38,684 nt of DNA from the NCBI GenBank assembly GCA_963590165.1, contig CAVANO010000051.1, positions 1 to 38,684 of the forward strand. The letters are read 5' to 3'. Below the pieces are notes generated by a model, which was given only the letters and a program-made list of their open reading frames with translations, made no database searches and was not told the DNA's origin. Of this stretch, positions 29,715-37,674 are shown in pieces. Position numbers and translations under genes: made by a program. The stretch is from UBA11524 sp963590165 (lineage in GTDB: Bacteria > Bacillota > Clostridia > Christensenellales > Aristaeellaceae). Within the stretch, counting starts at the first letter, position 1. Each line of letters opens with the position of its first letter.

Positions 29715-31301
29715 TTAGAACAGCTTCACCGTCAGCCCTTCATACAGCAGACCCTGCTGAATGGGCTGGAAGTAGATGTAGCCGTCAGCCTTCGTCATCA
29801 CGTTGATGGCGTGGAAGGATTCCGTCTGTCCCTCCACCACAACGATGCCCTGCGTTTCGTTCTGCACATACAGTGCGCGTTCAGGCACACGGAACGTGTC
29901 CATATTCTCGCCGAGTGTCGCCTCGGTGGAACGGAGGTACAGCACCGGATGCACATCGTCCTGCACCTTCAGGCGGAGCAGCAGTTCACCGCCGGAGCGG
30001 CTGAAGGATTCCACCGTCGCCGTCACCTGCGTTGCGTCGAATTTGCCAAGCTTGAGCTGATACGACTGCCCGTTGACCGGATTCCAGTCCTTATCGGAGG
30101 ACAGGAAGAGCACATTATACGAACCATCCTGTACGATGCGGTACAGCGTCGTCTTGTTCTTGATGCTGTCGGAGATTTCCGGCACATTGCCGTTGACCAT
30201 CGACCTTGCCTCGGCAGGCGTGAAGTTTTGATACGTTTGCGATGTCAGCGAAAATTCATAGCCGTCCAGATAGAACGACACGATACCGGAATAATTGCTC
30301 GTGAAGTCCTTCGTCCAGCTGTTGATGCGCTGCTGCTGGGACGTTTCGTCATCCAGTTTGCGTGCGAAGCGCTGATCATCGGCGTACGTCGTCTTAATCT
30401 GATCCTGACGCGTCTTGATGGAGGATTTCAATAGCGTCTCCTGATTCGCCAGTGAGCCGGTGCCGTTCCAGATCATTTCACGCAGTTCCGTGATGTGGCT
30501 GATGACATCGTTCATCAGCCGATCCATCTTCGCATCGCTTGTTGCGGAGGTGATGAGATCCTTCTGATAATCGCGGATTTCCTCCTGATAGGAGCGCAGC
30601 GTTGTGACCTCCTTCGTGGAGAAGCCGGAGGAATAAACTTGGCAGATGCGTGTTTCCTGCTCGACATCGCTGCCTTCCTCGGCAATATAGACAATAGATG
30701 TCACGCCATCTGCCGTGTAGGGCGATTCATTTCGGGCAATCAGTGCATCGCCGGTATGCGTGGCATTGATGCTCGCCAGTTCAATCGTGCCGTAGCGCGC
30801 CGCCTGCGGAGCAAACTGCTCATAGCAGAACCACGCTGTCAGCCCGACAACTGCGAGAATAATCACCACCATCAGCGGCGAAAAGTGCAGCCGTGCCTTC
30901 AGCTTGATGGGTGCCTTGCCCGCCGCCGTGAATCCGCTTGGCGCCTGCTGTGCAGGATCCATTTGCAGTGCAGGATCCATTTGCGGTGCAGTTTCCATTT
31001 GCTGCGCTGCCTGCTGATTCGGAATCGGATTGCCGCCGAGGTCATAGGCGACCTCCGCACCGTATACGAGCTGTCCGTTTTCGTCATAGCCCATGGTGTC
31101 CCAAATCGGATTGCCGTTCTGGTCGTAGCCGCTGATGCCGCTGTAGACCATCCGCTGCCATGCGTCATAGCCCTGCGGCACGCCGAAAATCGGGTTGCCC
31201 TGCGCGTCATTGGTGATGAAAACGCCATAAATCGGGTTGCCGTCGGCGTTGTTGCCCATGTACACGCCCTGCCCGTTGAACTGCTGATTCTGGTCATTCA
31301 T
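29715..31301 (-). CDS. HlyD-like membrane-fusion protein with an N-terminal repeat region
   Basis: A 528-residue protein. Residues 1-130 are hydrophilic and repetitive (GNPIYGVFITNDAQGNPIFGV, GYDQNGNPIWD, GYDENGQLVYG, then three MDPALQ-type units). A single membrane helix (about 141-163) and a long extracellular part with coiled coil (about 230-330) follow. The C-terminus (VPERALYVQNETQGIVVVEG, then FQPIQQGLLYEGLTVKL) resembles HlyD/RND adaptor beta-barrels. No ABC or RND partner is adjacent. Similar genes stand next to yggS-sepF in other Clostridia to my knowledge, so a division-linked envelope role is possible (inference). The AAGGG site is about 16 bases upstream of the ATG, so initiation may be weak. 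Confidence 0.75.
   Translation of the reverse strand: MNDQNQQFNGQGVYMGNNADGNPIYGVFITNDAQGNPIFGVPQGYDAWQRMVYSGISGYDQNGNPIWDTMGYDENGQLVYGAEVAYDLGGNPIPNQQAAQQMETAPQMDPALQMDPAQQAPSGFTAAGKAPIKLKARLHFSPLMVVIILAVVGLTAWFCYEQFAPQAARYGTIELASINATHTGDALIARNESPYTADGVTSIVYIAEEGSDVEQETRICQVYSSGFSTKEVTTLRSYQEEIRDYQKDLITSATSDAKMDRLMNDVISHITELREMIWNGTGSLANQETLLKSSIKTRQDQIKTTYADDQRFARKLDDETSQQQRINSWTKDFTSNYSGIVSFYLDGYEFSLTSQTYQNFTPAEARSMVNGNVPEISDSIKNKTTLYRIVQDGSYNVLFLSSDKDWNPVNGQSYQLKLGKFDATQVTATVESFSRSGGELLLRLKVQDDVHPVLYLRSTEATLGENMDTFRVPERALYVQNETQGIVVVEGQTESFHAINVMTKADGYIYFQPIQQGLLYEGLTVKLF
30951..31004. repeat. Three 18-bp tandem units in the HlyD-like gene
   Basis: Units TGCAGGATCCATTTGCAG, TGCAGGATCCATTTGCGG and TGCAGTTTCCATTTGCTG. 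On the coding strand they give the MDPA/QQ repeats in the cytosolic region. The array has no TTC-centred head. Confidence 0.85.
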
Positions 31302-31338
31302 GGCAATGCATGACCCTTCCCTTCTGATTGTGCAATCT

Positions 31339-32076
31339 TTACGTCGTATTCAGAAGCTCCCTGAGCCGCGAAAGTAACCGCCGCTCCATCCGGCTGACCT
31401 GCATCTGGCTGATGCCGAGTGCCGCTGCCGCCGCGCGCTGCCCGAGATGCTCCTCATAGCGCTTTTTGAGCAGGAGCCGCTCCGCAGGTGTCACCTGCTG
31501 ATACAGCCAATTCAGCCATTGCGCCTGCTCCACCTGCTCATAGCCTTCTTCTGCCTGACCGAGCATGTCCTCAATGCGCGGCGCGTCATCTTCTTCCGCC
31601 GTCTGCGCATCCAGCGACATCACCCCTGCCGATTGACGCGCATCCAACAGGGAGAGCAGTTCCTCCGGCGGAATCTTCATCCGTTCCGCCACCTCACGCA
31701 GAGACGGCTCGCGCTGCAGTTCCGATGTCAGCTCATTCTCCGCTCGGCGAAGGAAAATCAGCTGTTCACGGACAGAACGCGTCATCCGGATGGTACTGCC
31801 CTGATCGCGCAGATAATTGCGGACGCTACCTGCAATCGTCGGCAGTGCAAATGTCGAGAATTTCAGTCCGCGTGACGGGTCAAAACGCTCAATCGCCTGC
31901 ATCAGCGCCATCGCAGCGACTTGCTCAAGATCCTCCAACTCCACACCTTGTCCCCGGAATTTCCGTGCGACCGCCTGACTCAGCGGAAGATTCGCTTCCA
32001 CCAGCCGTGCCATCACCGCCTTGTCCCGGCTGCTGGCATACGTCTGAAACAGGCTGTCCATTTTCTCCGGACTCAT
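31339..32076 (-). CDS. Sigma-70 family sigma factor of the SigB/SigF/SigG type
   Basis: A 245-residue alternative sigma factor. Region 2 is NLPLSQAVARKFRGQGVELEDLEQVAAMALMQAIERF and then FSTFALPTIAGSVRNYLRDQ. Region 3 is PSLREVAERMKIPPEEL. Region 4 is LLLKKRYEEHLGQRAAAAALGISQMQVSRMERRLLSRLREL. Sequence and length fit the stress/sporulation group (SigB, SigF, SigG). The ATG overlaps the stop of the anti-sigma-like gene by 4 bp, as in rsbW-sigB and spoIIAB-sigF. No anti-anti-sigma gene (spoIIAA/rsbV) is visible. It heads the division cluster and may drive it. Confidence 0.92.
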   Translation of the reverse strand: MSPEKMDSLFQTYASSRDKAVMARLVEANLPLSQAVARKFRGQGVELEDLEQVAAMALMQAIERFDPSRGLKFSTFALPTIAGSVRNYLRDQGSTIRMTRSVREQLIFLRRAENELTSELQREPSLREVAERMKIPPEELLSLLDARQSAGVMSLDAQTAEEDDAPRIEDMLGQAEEGYEQVEQAQWLNWLYQQVTPAERLLLKKRYEEHLGQRAAAAALGISQMQVSRMERRLLSRLRELLNTT

Positions 32077-32474
32077 CCGTTACGGATGGGGGCGGTCGCT
32101 TTATGCAGCAGAATCGATATGCACTGCACCGCATTTCCGCACCGGCTCATGGTCACATCGCTTGCGAGCGTCTGCAAAACGGCGCGTGTGATTTCCGTTT
32201 CGTCCTCGCAGGGGGACTGCGCCTCGCCGCTGTAATTCGCCGAGAACGCTACCCGCAAATAATCACCCTCATCATAGACGGCAACATCCAGATGCGCCAC
32301 CTCGCGCCCCTGATGAAGCAGGCAGTCGCAGATCTCGTCCGCCGCCATGCGCAGATCATCCAGCGTATCCGCGTCCAGATCCTTCAATATCGCTACGCCG
32401 CCCAGTGCCGTCCGGATGGCCAGCGCATACTGCCGGTCGCCCGGCACACGCAGCATCACCTCAGCCTCAGCCAC
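32073..32474 (-). CDS. RsbW/SpoIIAB-like anti-sigma factor with a degenerate ATP site
   Basis: A 133-residue protein with the size, place and outline of GHKL-type anti-sigma kinases. The N-box region reads LRMAADEICDCLLHQ, where active members have an Asn; here Cys or Asp stands. The expected G1 box (DxGxG) after the central strand is replaced by NYSGEAQSP. A C-terminal segment MSRCGNAVQCISILL fits the last strand. It may bind the sigma factor without kinase activity (inference). The start is GTG at 32474 with AGGAGG seven bases upstream. Confidence 0.7.
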   Translation of the reverse strand: MAEAEVMLRVPGDRQYALAIRTALGGVAILKDLDADTLDDLRMAADEICDCLLHQGREVAHLDVAVYDEGDYLRVAFSANYSGEAQSPCEDETEITRAVLQTLASDVTMSRCGNAVQCISILLHKATAPIRNG

Positions 32475-32506
32475 CTGCGCACCTCCTCGCCTGATGATCT
32501 TCTCTT

Positions 32507-32536
32507 ATCATAGCATAAAAGGGCATCCTTCTGCAA
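32507..32536 (-). promoter_or_regulatory. Possible promoter of the anti-sigma/sigma/division operon
   Basis: TTGCAG (32531-32536), an 18-base spacer and TATGAT (32507-32512). It overlaps the 3' half of the upstream aspartate kinase terminator. Confidence 0.5.
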
Positions 32537-32550
32537 GCAAAAGATGCCCC
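32517..32550 (-). terminator. Terminator downstream of aspartate kinase
   Basis: In RNA sense, GGGCATC pairs with GATGCCC around a 15-base loop, followed by TTTTATG. It lies about 90 bases after the kinase stop; the bases in between show no gene. Confidence 0.75.
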
Positions 32551-32637
32551 AAATTAGGTCAAGGAGCAATGCCCCTTACAGGGTTTGGGTCAGTGTTCCA
32601 ATCAGTCCGCGAATGTCTTCAGCGCAGCACGCAAAAC

Positions 32638-33954
32638 TCACTGCACAAACGCGTTGTAAATCGCCTGAATCGTATTCTCGTAGTCTGCGTCATTCACACC
32701 AACGATGATGGACAGCTCGCTTGAGCCCTGGTCAATCATGCGGACGTTGATGCCCGCCTTGCTCATCGCTGAGAACAGGCGCGCCGCGGTGCCGCAATTG
32801 TGCACCATGCCGCGGCCGACCGTCGCGATGATGGACATGTTGTCGTAGACGGTAATGGTGTCTGGATTCGTTTCATGGACGATGCGTGAGAGGATCGTGT
32901 CACGCACGGGCGCAAAGGATTCGCCGGACACAACAACGCACAGCGTATCGATGCCGGTCGGCAGATGCTCGAAGGACACGCCGTTCTCCTCGAATGCCTG
33001 CAGCACCTTACGGCCGAAGCCCAACTCGCTGTTCATCATTGCCTTCTCGATGCTGATGACGGAGAAGCCCTTGCGGCCTGCGATGCCGGTGATGGTCGGA
33101 TGCGCATCATCGTGCGGCGCGTTCAGGCTGATGATGGTGCCGGGATGCGCCGGGTCGTTCGTATTGCGGATGTTCGTCGGAATGCCTGCCTTGTGCACGG
33201 GGAACATCGCATCCTCATGCAGGACAGACGCGCCCATGTAGGACAGTTCGCGCAGCTCCTTGTAGGTGATGGAGCTGATTTCGCGCGGATGGTCGACAAT
33301 GCGCGGGTCAGCCATCAGGAAGCCGGACACATCCGTCCAGTTCTCGTATACGCAGGCCTCCACCGCACGGGCAACAATCGCGCCGGTGATATCCGAGCCG
33401 CCGCGCGAGAACGTCTTCACCTTGCCGTCGGGATAGCTGCCGTAGAAGCCGGGCACAACCGTCGGCACGTTGTCGGACAGGCGTGCAGACATCAGTTCAT
33501 TCGTCTTTTCGGCATCGAACGCGCCTTCCTCGGTGAACTTGACGACCTCCGCGGAATCGAGAAAGCGCCAGCCCATGTAATCCGCCAGTAGCAAACCGTT
33601 CAGGTACTCGCCGCGGGACGCGCAATAATCCGCATCCGCACCCTGATCGATCTTCTCATTGATTTCATCGAGTGCCGCGCCGAGATCAACCTTCAGCGAC
33701 AGTTCCTCGGCGATATCCATATAGCGCGCCGCGATGCGGTCGAACGTATCCTGATAATCCTCGCCCGCCGCCTTCTGACGATGGCAGGCATACAGCAAAT
33801 CCGTCACCTTGTCGTCATTCTTGAAGCGGCGTCCCGGTGCGGACGGAACGACATACATTCTCGCGTCATCCATCAGCAGGATGTTCTTGACCTTTGCAAA
33901 CTGGCCTGCATCCGCCAGTGAACTGCCGCCAAACTTCGTTACAATCTTCTTCAT
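32638..33954 (-). CDS. Aspartate kinase
   Basis: A 438-residue enzyme that phosphorylates L-aspartate, the entry to lysine/diaminopimelate, threonine and methionine synthesis. The N-terminal MKKIVTKFGGSSLADAGQF is the kinase signature. A catalytic domain (FSRGGSDITGAIVARAVEA) and two C-terminal ACT domains (about 295-438; IATVGRGMVHNCGTAARLFSAM, INVRMIDQGSSELSIIVGV) follow; the ACT pair would bind the feedback amino acid. GGGAGG lies seven bases before the ATG. It is monocistronic, with its own promoter, a ~110-base leader and a terminator. Confidence 0.96.
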   Translation of the reverse strand: MKKIVTKFGGSSLADAGQFAKVKNILLMDDARMYVVPSAPGRRFKNDDKVTDLLYACHRQKAAGEDYQDTFDRIAARYMDIAEELSLKVDLGAALDEINEKIDQGADADYCASRGEYLNGLLLADYMGWRFLDSAEVVKFTEEGAFDAEKTNELMSARLSDNVPTVVPGFYGSYPDGKVKTFSRGGSDITGAIVARAVEACVYENWTDVSGFLMADPRIVDHPREISSITYKELRELSYMGASVLHEDAMFPVHKAGIPTNIRNTNDPAHPGTIISLNAPHDDAHPTITGIAGRKGFSVISIEKAMMNSELGFGRKVLQAFEENGVSFEHLPTGIDTLCVVVSGESFAPVRDTILSRIVHETNPDTITVYDNMSIIATVGRGMVHNCGTAARLFSAMSKAGINVRMIDQGSSELSIIVGVNDADYENTIQAIYNAFVQ

Positions 33955-34100
33955 GCTCGTTCCTCCCGCGATATTCCGGCATCTTTGACGGAATACCTTC
34001 TATACGCCATAGGCGAAGCTGCATCATCATGCGCAGCCGTTTTTGCGTCCTGAAAGGACAACACGCTTTTTATCTTACCCTGCAAGCGTTGGATTGTCAA
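33955..34100 (-). promoter_or_regulatory. Aspartate kinase promoter and structured leader
   Basis: TTGACA (34095-34100), a 17-base spacer and TAAGAT (34072-34077). The leader of about 110 bases can form three hairpins in order: GTCC/GGAC, GCTGC/GCAGC, and GGTATTCCG/CGGAATATC; the last ends next to the ribosome binding site. It is too short for, and lacks the core motifs of, a lysine riboswitch. Confidence 0.65.
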
Positions 34101-34108
34101 CATTCCGC

Positions 34109-34143
34109 GCGCAAAAATACAGGATTTATACGATTTTTGTGCC
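34109..34143 (-). terminator. Weak AT-rich hairpin after the GNAT genes
   Basis: CAAAAAT pairs with ATTTTTG around a ~14-base loop, flanked by GC/GC pairs, just past the stop of the second acetyltransferase. Termination is plausible but not strong. Confidence 0.4.
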
Positions 34144-34145
34144 GA

Positions 34146-34661
34146 TTAGCAGGCAAATTTCGAAAGAATGACGACATCCTGATACGCGCCGTTCCGCCAT
34201 ATTTCCTGCTTCAGACGTCCTTCTTCCTCAAATCCGCATGCGCGGTAGCACTTGAGTGCCGCCTCGTTGAATGCGAAAACCGATACGCGCAGTTTATGCA
34301 GGTTCATCTCCCGAAAGCAAAAATCGCACAGCAGCGCCATGGCTTCTCGGCCGTAGCCCTGATGGCGGTACGGCGCACCAATCATAATGGCGAGTTTCGC
34401 CATGCGGTTCTTCCAGTCCACGCGGATGAGTCCGCAGCGTCCTGCCAGTTCGCCGTCAAGCGTTTCTACCGCAAACTGATACTCACCGCGCGTGTAGCTC
34501 GACTGTTGATTCACCCACTGCTGTTCATCTGCCATAGACGAAGGGAATGGGATGCCGCTCATCATGCTGCCGAGTGTATCAGGATCGTTGACGAACGCAT
34601 GGCTCACCTCCGCGTCAGACGGTTCAAAGGCGCGCAGACGGATTTTCTTGCCTTCAATCAT
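34146..34661 (-). CDS. GNAT acetyltransferase, RimJ/RimL-like (second of pair)
   Basis: A 171-residue acetyl-CoA-dependent acyltransferase. The start IRLRAFEPSDAEV, the acetyl-CoA loop region APYRHQGYGREAMALLCDFCF (about 103-123) and the end CYRACGFEEEGRLKQEIWRNGAYQDVVILS are typical of the RimJ/RimL group. The substrate is unknown. The ATG at 34659-34661 follows AGGAGG by six bases and overlaps the upstream gene by 8 bp. The clear likeness of its last ~30 residues to the upstream gene points to a tandem duplication. Confidence 0.9.
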   Translation of the reverse strand: MIEGKKIRLRAFEPSDAEVSHAFVNDPDTLGSMMSGIPFPSSMADEQQWVNQQSSYTRGEYQFAVETLDGELAGRCGLIRVDWKNRMAKLAIMIGAPYRHQGYGREAMALLCDFCFREMNLHKLRVSVFAFNEAALKCYRACGFEEEGRLKQEIWRNGAYQDVVILSKFAC

Positions 34662-35205
34662 GATGTGCCTCCTCGTATTCATCGCGCAGCACCGCCATAA
34701 ACACCATATCGCGGTAGGCGCCGTTCTTCCATACGCTTTGCCGCTTCACGCCTTCCTCCTTGAATCCTGCCTTCAAGTAGCATAGGCGTGCCGCGCTGTT
34801 ATCAGCAAACACGTCCAGCTCAATCCGTCGCAGTCCGAGCGTCTCGAAGGCGTAATGCAGCAGCATCCGGATGGATTCGCCGCCGAGCCCCTTCGCGCGG
34901 TGCTCTGCCGCACCGATGACGATTCTCAGCTCCGCCGTGCCGTTGCGCCGGTTGATGCAATCCAGCGAAATCTGTCCGCGGTATTCCTCCGTCACGGCAT
35001 CGGCAATGACGAACATCATCCGGTCGCTGCCGCCGGTCATCGCGTAATCCAGATACTGCTCTGCATTCTTCTCCGTGTACGGCGCATCTGCCCAGCTTGA
35101 CAGGTACCTGACCGTTTCGGCATTGTTCACCCACGACAGCAGCCCCTTTATATCGTCCCTGCGGTACGGCCGCAGCATCACTTTTTTTCCACGCAGCACC
35201 GGCAT
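34654..35205 (-). CDS. GNAT acetyltransferase, RimJ/RimL-like (first of pair)
   Basis: A 183-residue paralogue of the following gene. It has VMLRPYRRDDIKGLLSWVNN at the N-terminus, an acetyl-CoA-binding segment AEHRAKGLGGESIRMLLHYAF and a C-terminal CYLKAGFKEEGVKRQSVWKNGAYRD. The ATG at 35203-35205 (MPVLRGKK) aligns with the second copy and has AAGGA five bases upstream; an upstream TTG in the same frame is less likely. It follows recD2 by 21 bases, so the three genes probably form one operon. Confidence 0.9.
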   Translation of the reverse strand: MPVLRGKKVMLRPYRRDDIKGLLSWVNNAETVRYLSSWADAPYTEKNAEQYLDYAMTGGSDRMMFVIADAVTEEYRGQISLDCINRRNGTAELRIVIGAAEHRAKGLGGESIRMLLHYAFETLGLRRIELDVFADNSAARLCYLKAGFKEEGVKRQSVWKNGAYRDMVFMAVLRDEYEEAHHD

Positions 35206-35226
35206 ATGTTTCCTTCCCTTCCCCAA

Positions 35227-37479
35227 TCATTCTTCGTCAAAAGGATTGATTTTGAACATCTCCGCCATTTCCTGCAGCCGCTCGCGCAGCGTCGTATAGC
35301 GGTGCAGGACGTAGTCGTTCTCGACCATCCGCTGCATCGTGTCCCTGCGCCCGACAATCACCACGAGCTTGCGTGCGCGCGTCAGGGCGGTATAGAACAG
35401 GTTGCGCGTCAGCAGCTTATCCGGACCCGATACGACCGGCATAATCACCGTCGGAAACTCGCTGCCCTGGCTCTTGTGCACCGACAGGCAGTACGCCAAG
35501 TCGAGATCTTCCAAATCCGCCGCCTTGTACACAGCATCCTTGTCATCATCGAAACAGACAGTCAGGCTGTGTTCCTCATAGTCCACTTCGGTCACGAAGC
35601 CGACATCGCCGTTGAACACGCCTTTCCCCTGCTCCCAGCCGAAATCCGTGTGCCGCTGCCATTCCATCTCGTAATTGTTGCGCATCTGAATGACCTTATC
35701 GCCCTCGCGGAAAATCGTGTCGCCGCGCAGCAGTTCTTTTTTGCCGCGTTCCTTCGGGTTGAGCGCCTGCTGCAGGCGGATGTTAAGCACCTGCACACCG
35801 CATTCGCCTTTTTTCATTGGTGCAAGCACCTGCATCTCGCGAACGGCGCGCTGCTGCCAGTCCTCTCCGTAATGCAGGAACTTCGGCAGCCGCTGCGTCA
35901 TGAGTGCGACAATCGATTCCGCCGCGCGAACGGGATTATCCTGCTGCTCGAAAAAGAAATCTGTGTTCTTCTCGTTGACAAGCGGCATCTGTCCTTCATT
36001 GATGCGGTGCGCATTCGTGACAATGCGGCTCGTTTCCGACTGGCGGAAGATATCCGTCAGGTGGATAAACGGCACAACACGGCTTGCAAGAATGTCACCC
36101 AGTACGTTGCCCGCGCCGACAGACGGCAGCTGATCGGTATCGCCGACAAGAATCAGCCGCGTGCCCGGCTCGACCGCCCGCAGAAACGAGCGCATAAGCA
36201 GCAAATCCACCATGGACATCTCGTCCGCAATGATGCACTCTGCCTCAACAGGATTCTCCGCATTACGGCAGAAGAATCCTTCTTCGCCGCCGTATTCCAG
36301 CAGACGGTGTATCGTCTTCGCCTCGCTGCCGGTCGCCTCGGTCATGCGCTTTGCGGCGCGTCCTGTCGGGGCGCAGAGTGCCACCTTCACCTTTTGGGCG
36401 GATAAGAGCGAAATAATGCACTCGATGATGGTCGTCTTGCCAGTGCCGGGGCCGCCGGTGATGACGAGCATTTTCCTGCACAGCGCCATCTGAATCGCCT
36501 CGCGCTGATGCGGACTGAAGGTAATGCCGCGCCGTTGCTCAAACCGGTCAATTTGCTGTTCCAAATCGCCGTCACATATCATCGCCGGTGTCATCAGCAG
36601 TTCGCACAGGCGGTTCGCCACTTCACGCTCCGCGTTGTCGAACATCGGCAGATACACGCGTTCCTCGCCGTCAGCACCGGAAACACAAAGTTCGCGGCTG
36701 AGTTGCATGCGCTTGAGCTGATATTCTGTCAGTTCCTCTGATACATTCAGCAGCATGGCACTCGTGTTCACCAACTCCGCTGCCGGCAGATAGACATGGC
36801 CGTTCTGCGCCGCCTGCTCCTTCAATATAAACTTGATCGCCGAGCAGATGCGGTTATCGCTGTCGGGCGGAATGCCGATTGCCGCCCCAATTGCGTCTGC
36901 CGTCTTGAAGCCGACGCCGTCAATGTCCTCGCACAGTTGATACGGATTTCCGCGGACGACCGCTTGCGTGCGCGTGCCGTACGTCTTGCTGATTTTCATT
37001 GCCAGTGCCGCCGAAATACCATACGTCTGCAGGAAAACCATTGCCTCTCGGGTTTCCCTGTGTTCCTGATACGACTGAGCAATCTGCCGCCAGCGCTTTT
37101 TGCCCATGCCGTGCACTTCCTGCAATCGTTCAGGGTGCTCGTCCATGATTCGCAGTGTATCCTCGCCGAAGTGCGCGACAATGTCCTTCGCCGTCTTCAT
37201 GCCGATTCCTTCCACCGGTCCATGTGCGAGGTACTGAATGATGCCCTGAATTGTCGAGGGCTGCTTGAACGTCACCTGCTGGCATTTCAGCTGCTCACCG
37301 TACTGCGGATGCGCCACCCATTCGCCGGAAAAAACGCCCGTTTCGCCTGCTGACAGCATCGGCAGCGTCCCGACCACTGTCACTTCTTTGCCATCCGTCA
37401 GCCGCACCGATGCCACGGTATAGCCATTCTGCGCATTGCGGAAGATGACGCCTTCCACGGTTCCTTCGATCTGTTCCAC
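35227..37479 (-). CDS. recD2: ATP-dependent DNA helicase RecD2
   Basis: A 750-residue superfamily 1B helicase of organisms lacking RecBCD. An N-terminal OB-like part (EQIEGTVEGVIFRNAQNGYTV) and helix-hairpin-helix segments (EGIGMKTAKDIVAHFG, EVHGMGKKRWRQIA, DGVGFKTADAIG) are followed by the motor: Walker A TGGPGTGKTT (about 347-356), CAPTGRAAKRM, Walker B IIADEMSMVD, GDTDQLPSVGAGNVL and the C-terminal SVHKSQGSEF and TALTRARKLV. The GTG start at 37479 has GGGAGG seven bases upstream. It works in replication-fork and recombination repair. It leads the pair of GNAT genes. Confidence 0.97.
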   Translation of the reverse strand: MEQIEGTVEGVIFRNAQNGYTVASVRLTDGKEVTVVGTLPMLSAGETGVFSGEWVAHPQYGEQLKCQQVTFKQPSTIQGIIQYLAHGPVEGIGMKTAKDIVAHFGEDTLRIMDEHPERLQEVHGMGKKRWRQIAQSYQEHRETREAMVFLQTYGISAALAMKISKTYGTRTQAVVRGNPYQLCEDIDGVGFKTADAIGAAIGIPPDSDNRICSAIKFILKEQAAQNGHVYLPAAELVNTSAMLLNVSEELTEYQLKRMQLSRELCVSGADGEERVYLPMFDNAEREVANRLCELLMTPAMICDGDLEQQIDRFEQRRGITFSPHQREAIQMALCRKMLVITGGPGTGKTTIIECIISLLSAQKVKVALCAPTGRAAKRMTEATGSEAKTIHRLLEYGGEEGFFCRNAENPVEAECIIADEMSMVDLLLMRSFLRAVEPGTRLILVGDTDQLPSVGAGNVLGDILASRVVPFIHLTDIFRQSETSRIVTNAHRINEGQMPLVNEKNTDFFFEQQDNPVRAAESIVALMTQRLPKFLHYGEDWQQRAVREMQVLAPMKKGECGVQVLNIRLQQALNPKERGKKELLRGDTIFREGDKVIQMRNNYEMEWQRHTDFGWEQGKGVFNGDVGFVTEVDYEEHSLTVCFDDDKDAVYKAADLEDLDLAYCLSVHKSQGSEFPTVIMPVVSGPDKLLTRNLFYTALTRARKLVVIVGRRDTMQRMVENDYVLHRYTTLRERLQEMAEMFKINPFDEE

Positions 37480-37625
37480 GCGTCCGCCTCCCTTCGCAAT
37501 CAGTCACCAGTCTACAGTATACCATGAATTGCAAAAAAATGAAATGGCAATTTCAGCAGCGCCGTCAGCATCAATCCGAGGCAAAAACTCCCCTTTTGTG
37601 TGGGGCGCTTTTGACGGAAACGCCT

Positions 37626-37631
37626 TATAAT
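37626..37631 (+). promoter_or_regulatory. TATAAT -10 box before the acidic exported protein
   Basis: A perfect TATAAT 43 bases upstream of the ATG. No good -35 box stands 16-18 bases before it; a TTGACG is too close. An activator or alternative promoter architecture may be needed. Confidence 0.45.
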
Positions 37632-37674
37632 ATGGGTGGTATGATATCCCAATACCGGAAACGGAGGAGAGCGT

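Noticed and set aside
31339..32474. Complete spoIIAA-spoIIAB-sigF sporulation operon
   Set aside because: No spoIIAA-like gene precedes the pair and the AB-like protein is degenerate, so a sporulation role is not supported here.
33955..34071. Lysine riboswitch before aspartate kinase
   Set aside because: The leader is about 110 bases, shorter than the lysine aptamer, and lacks its conserved core segments.
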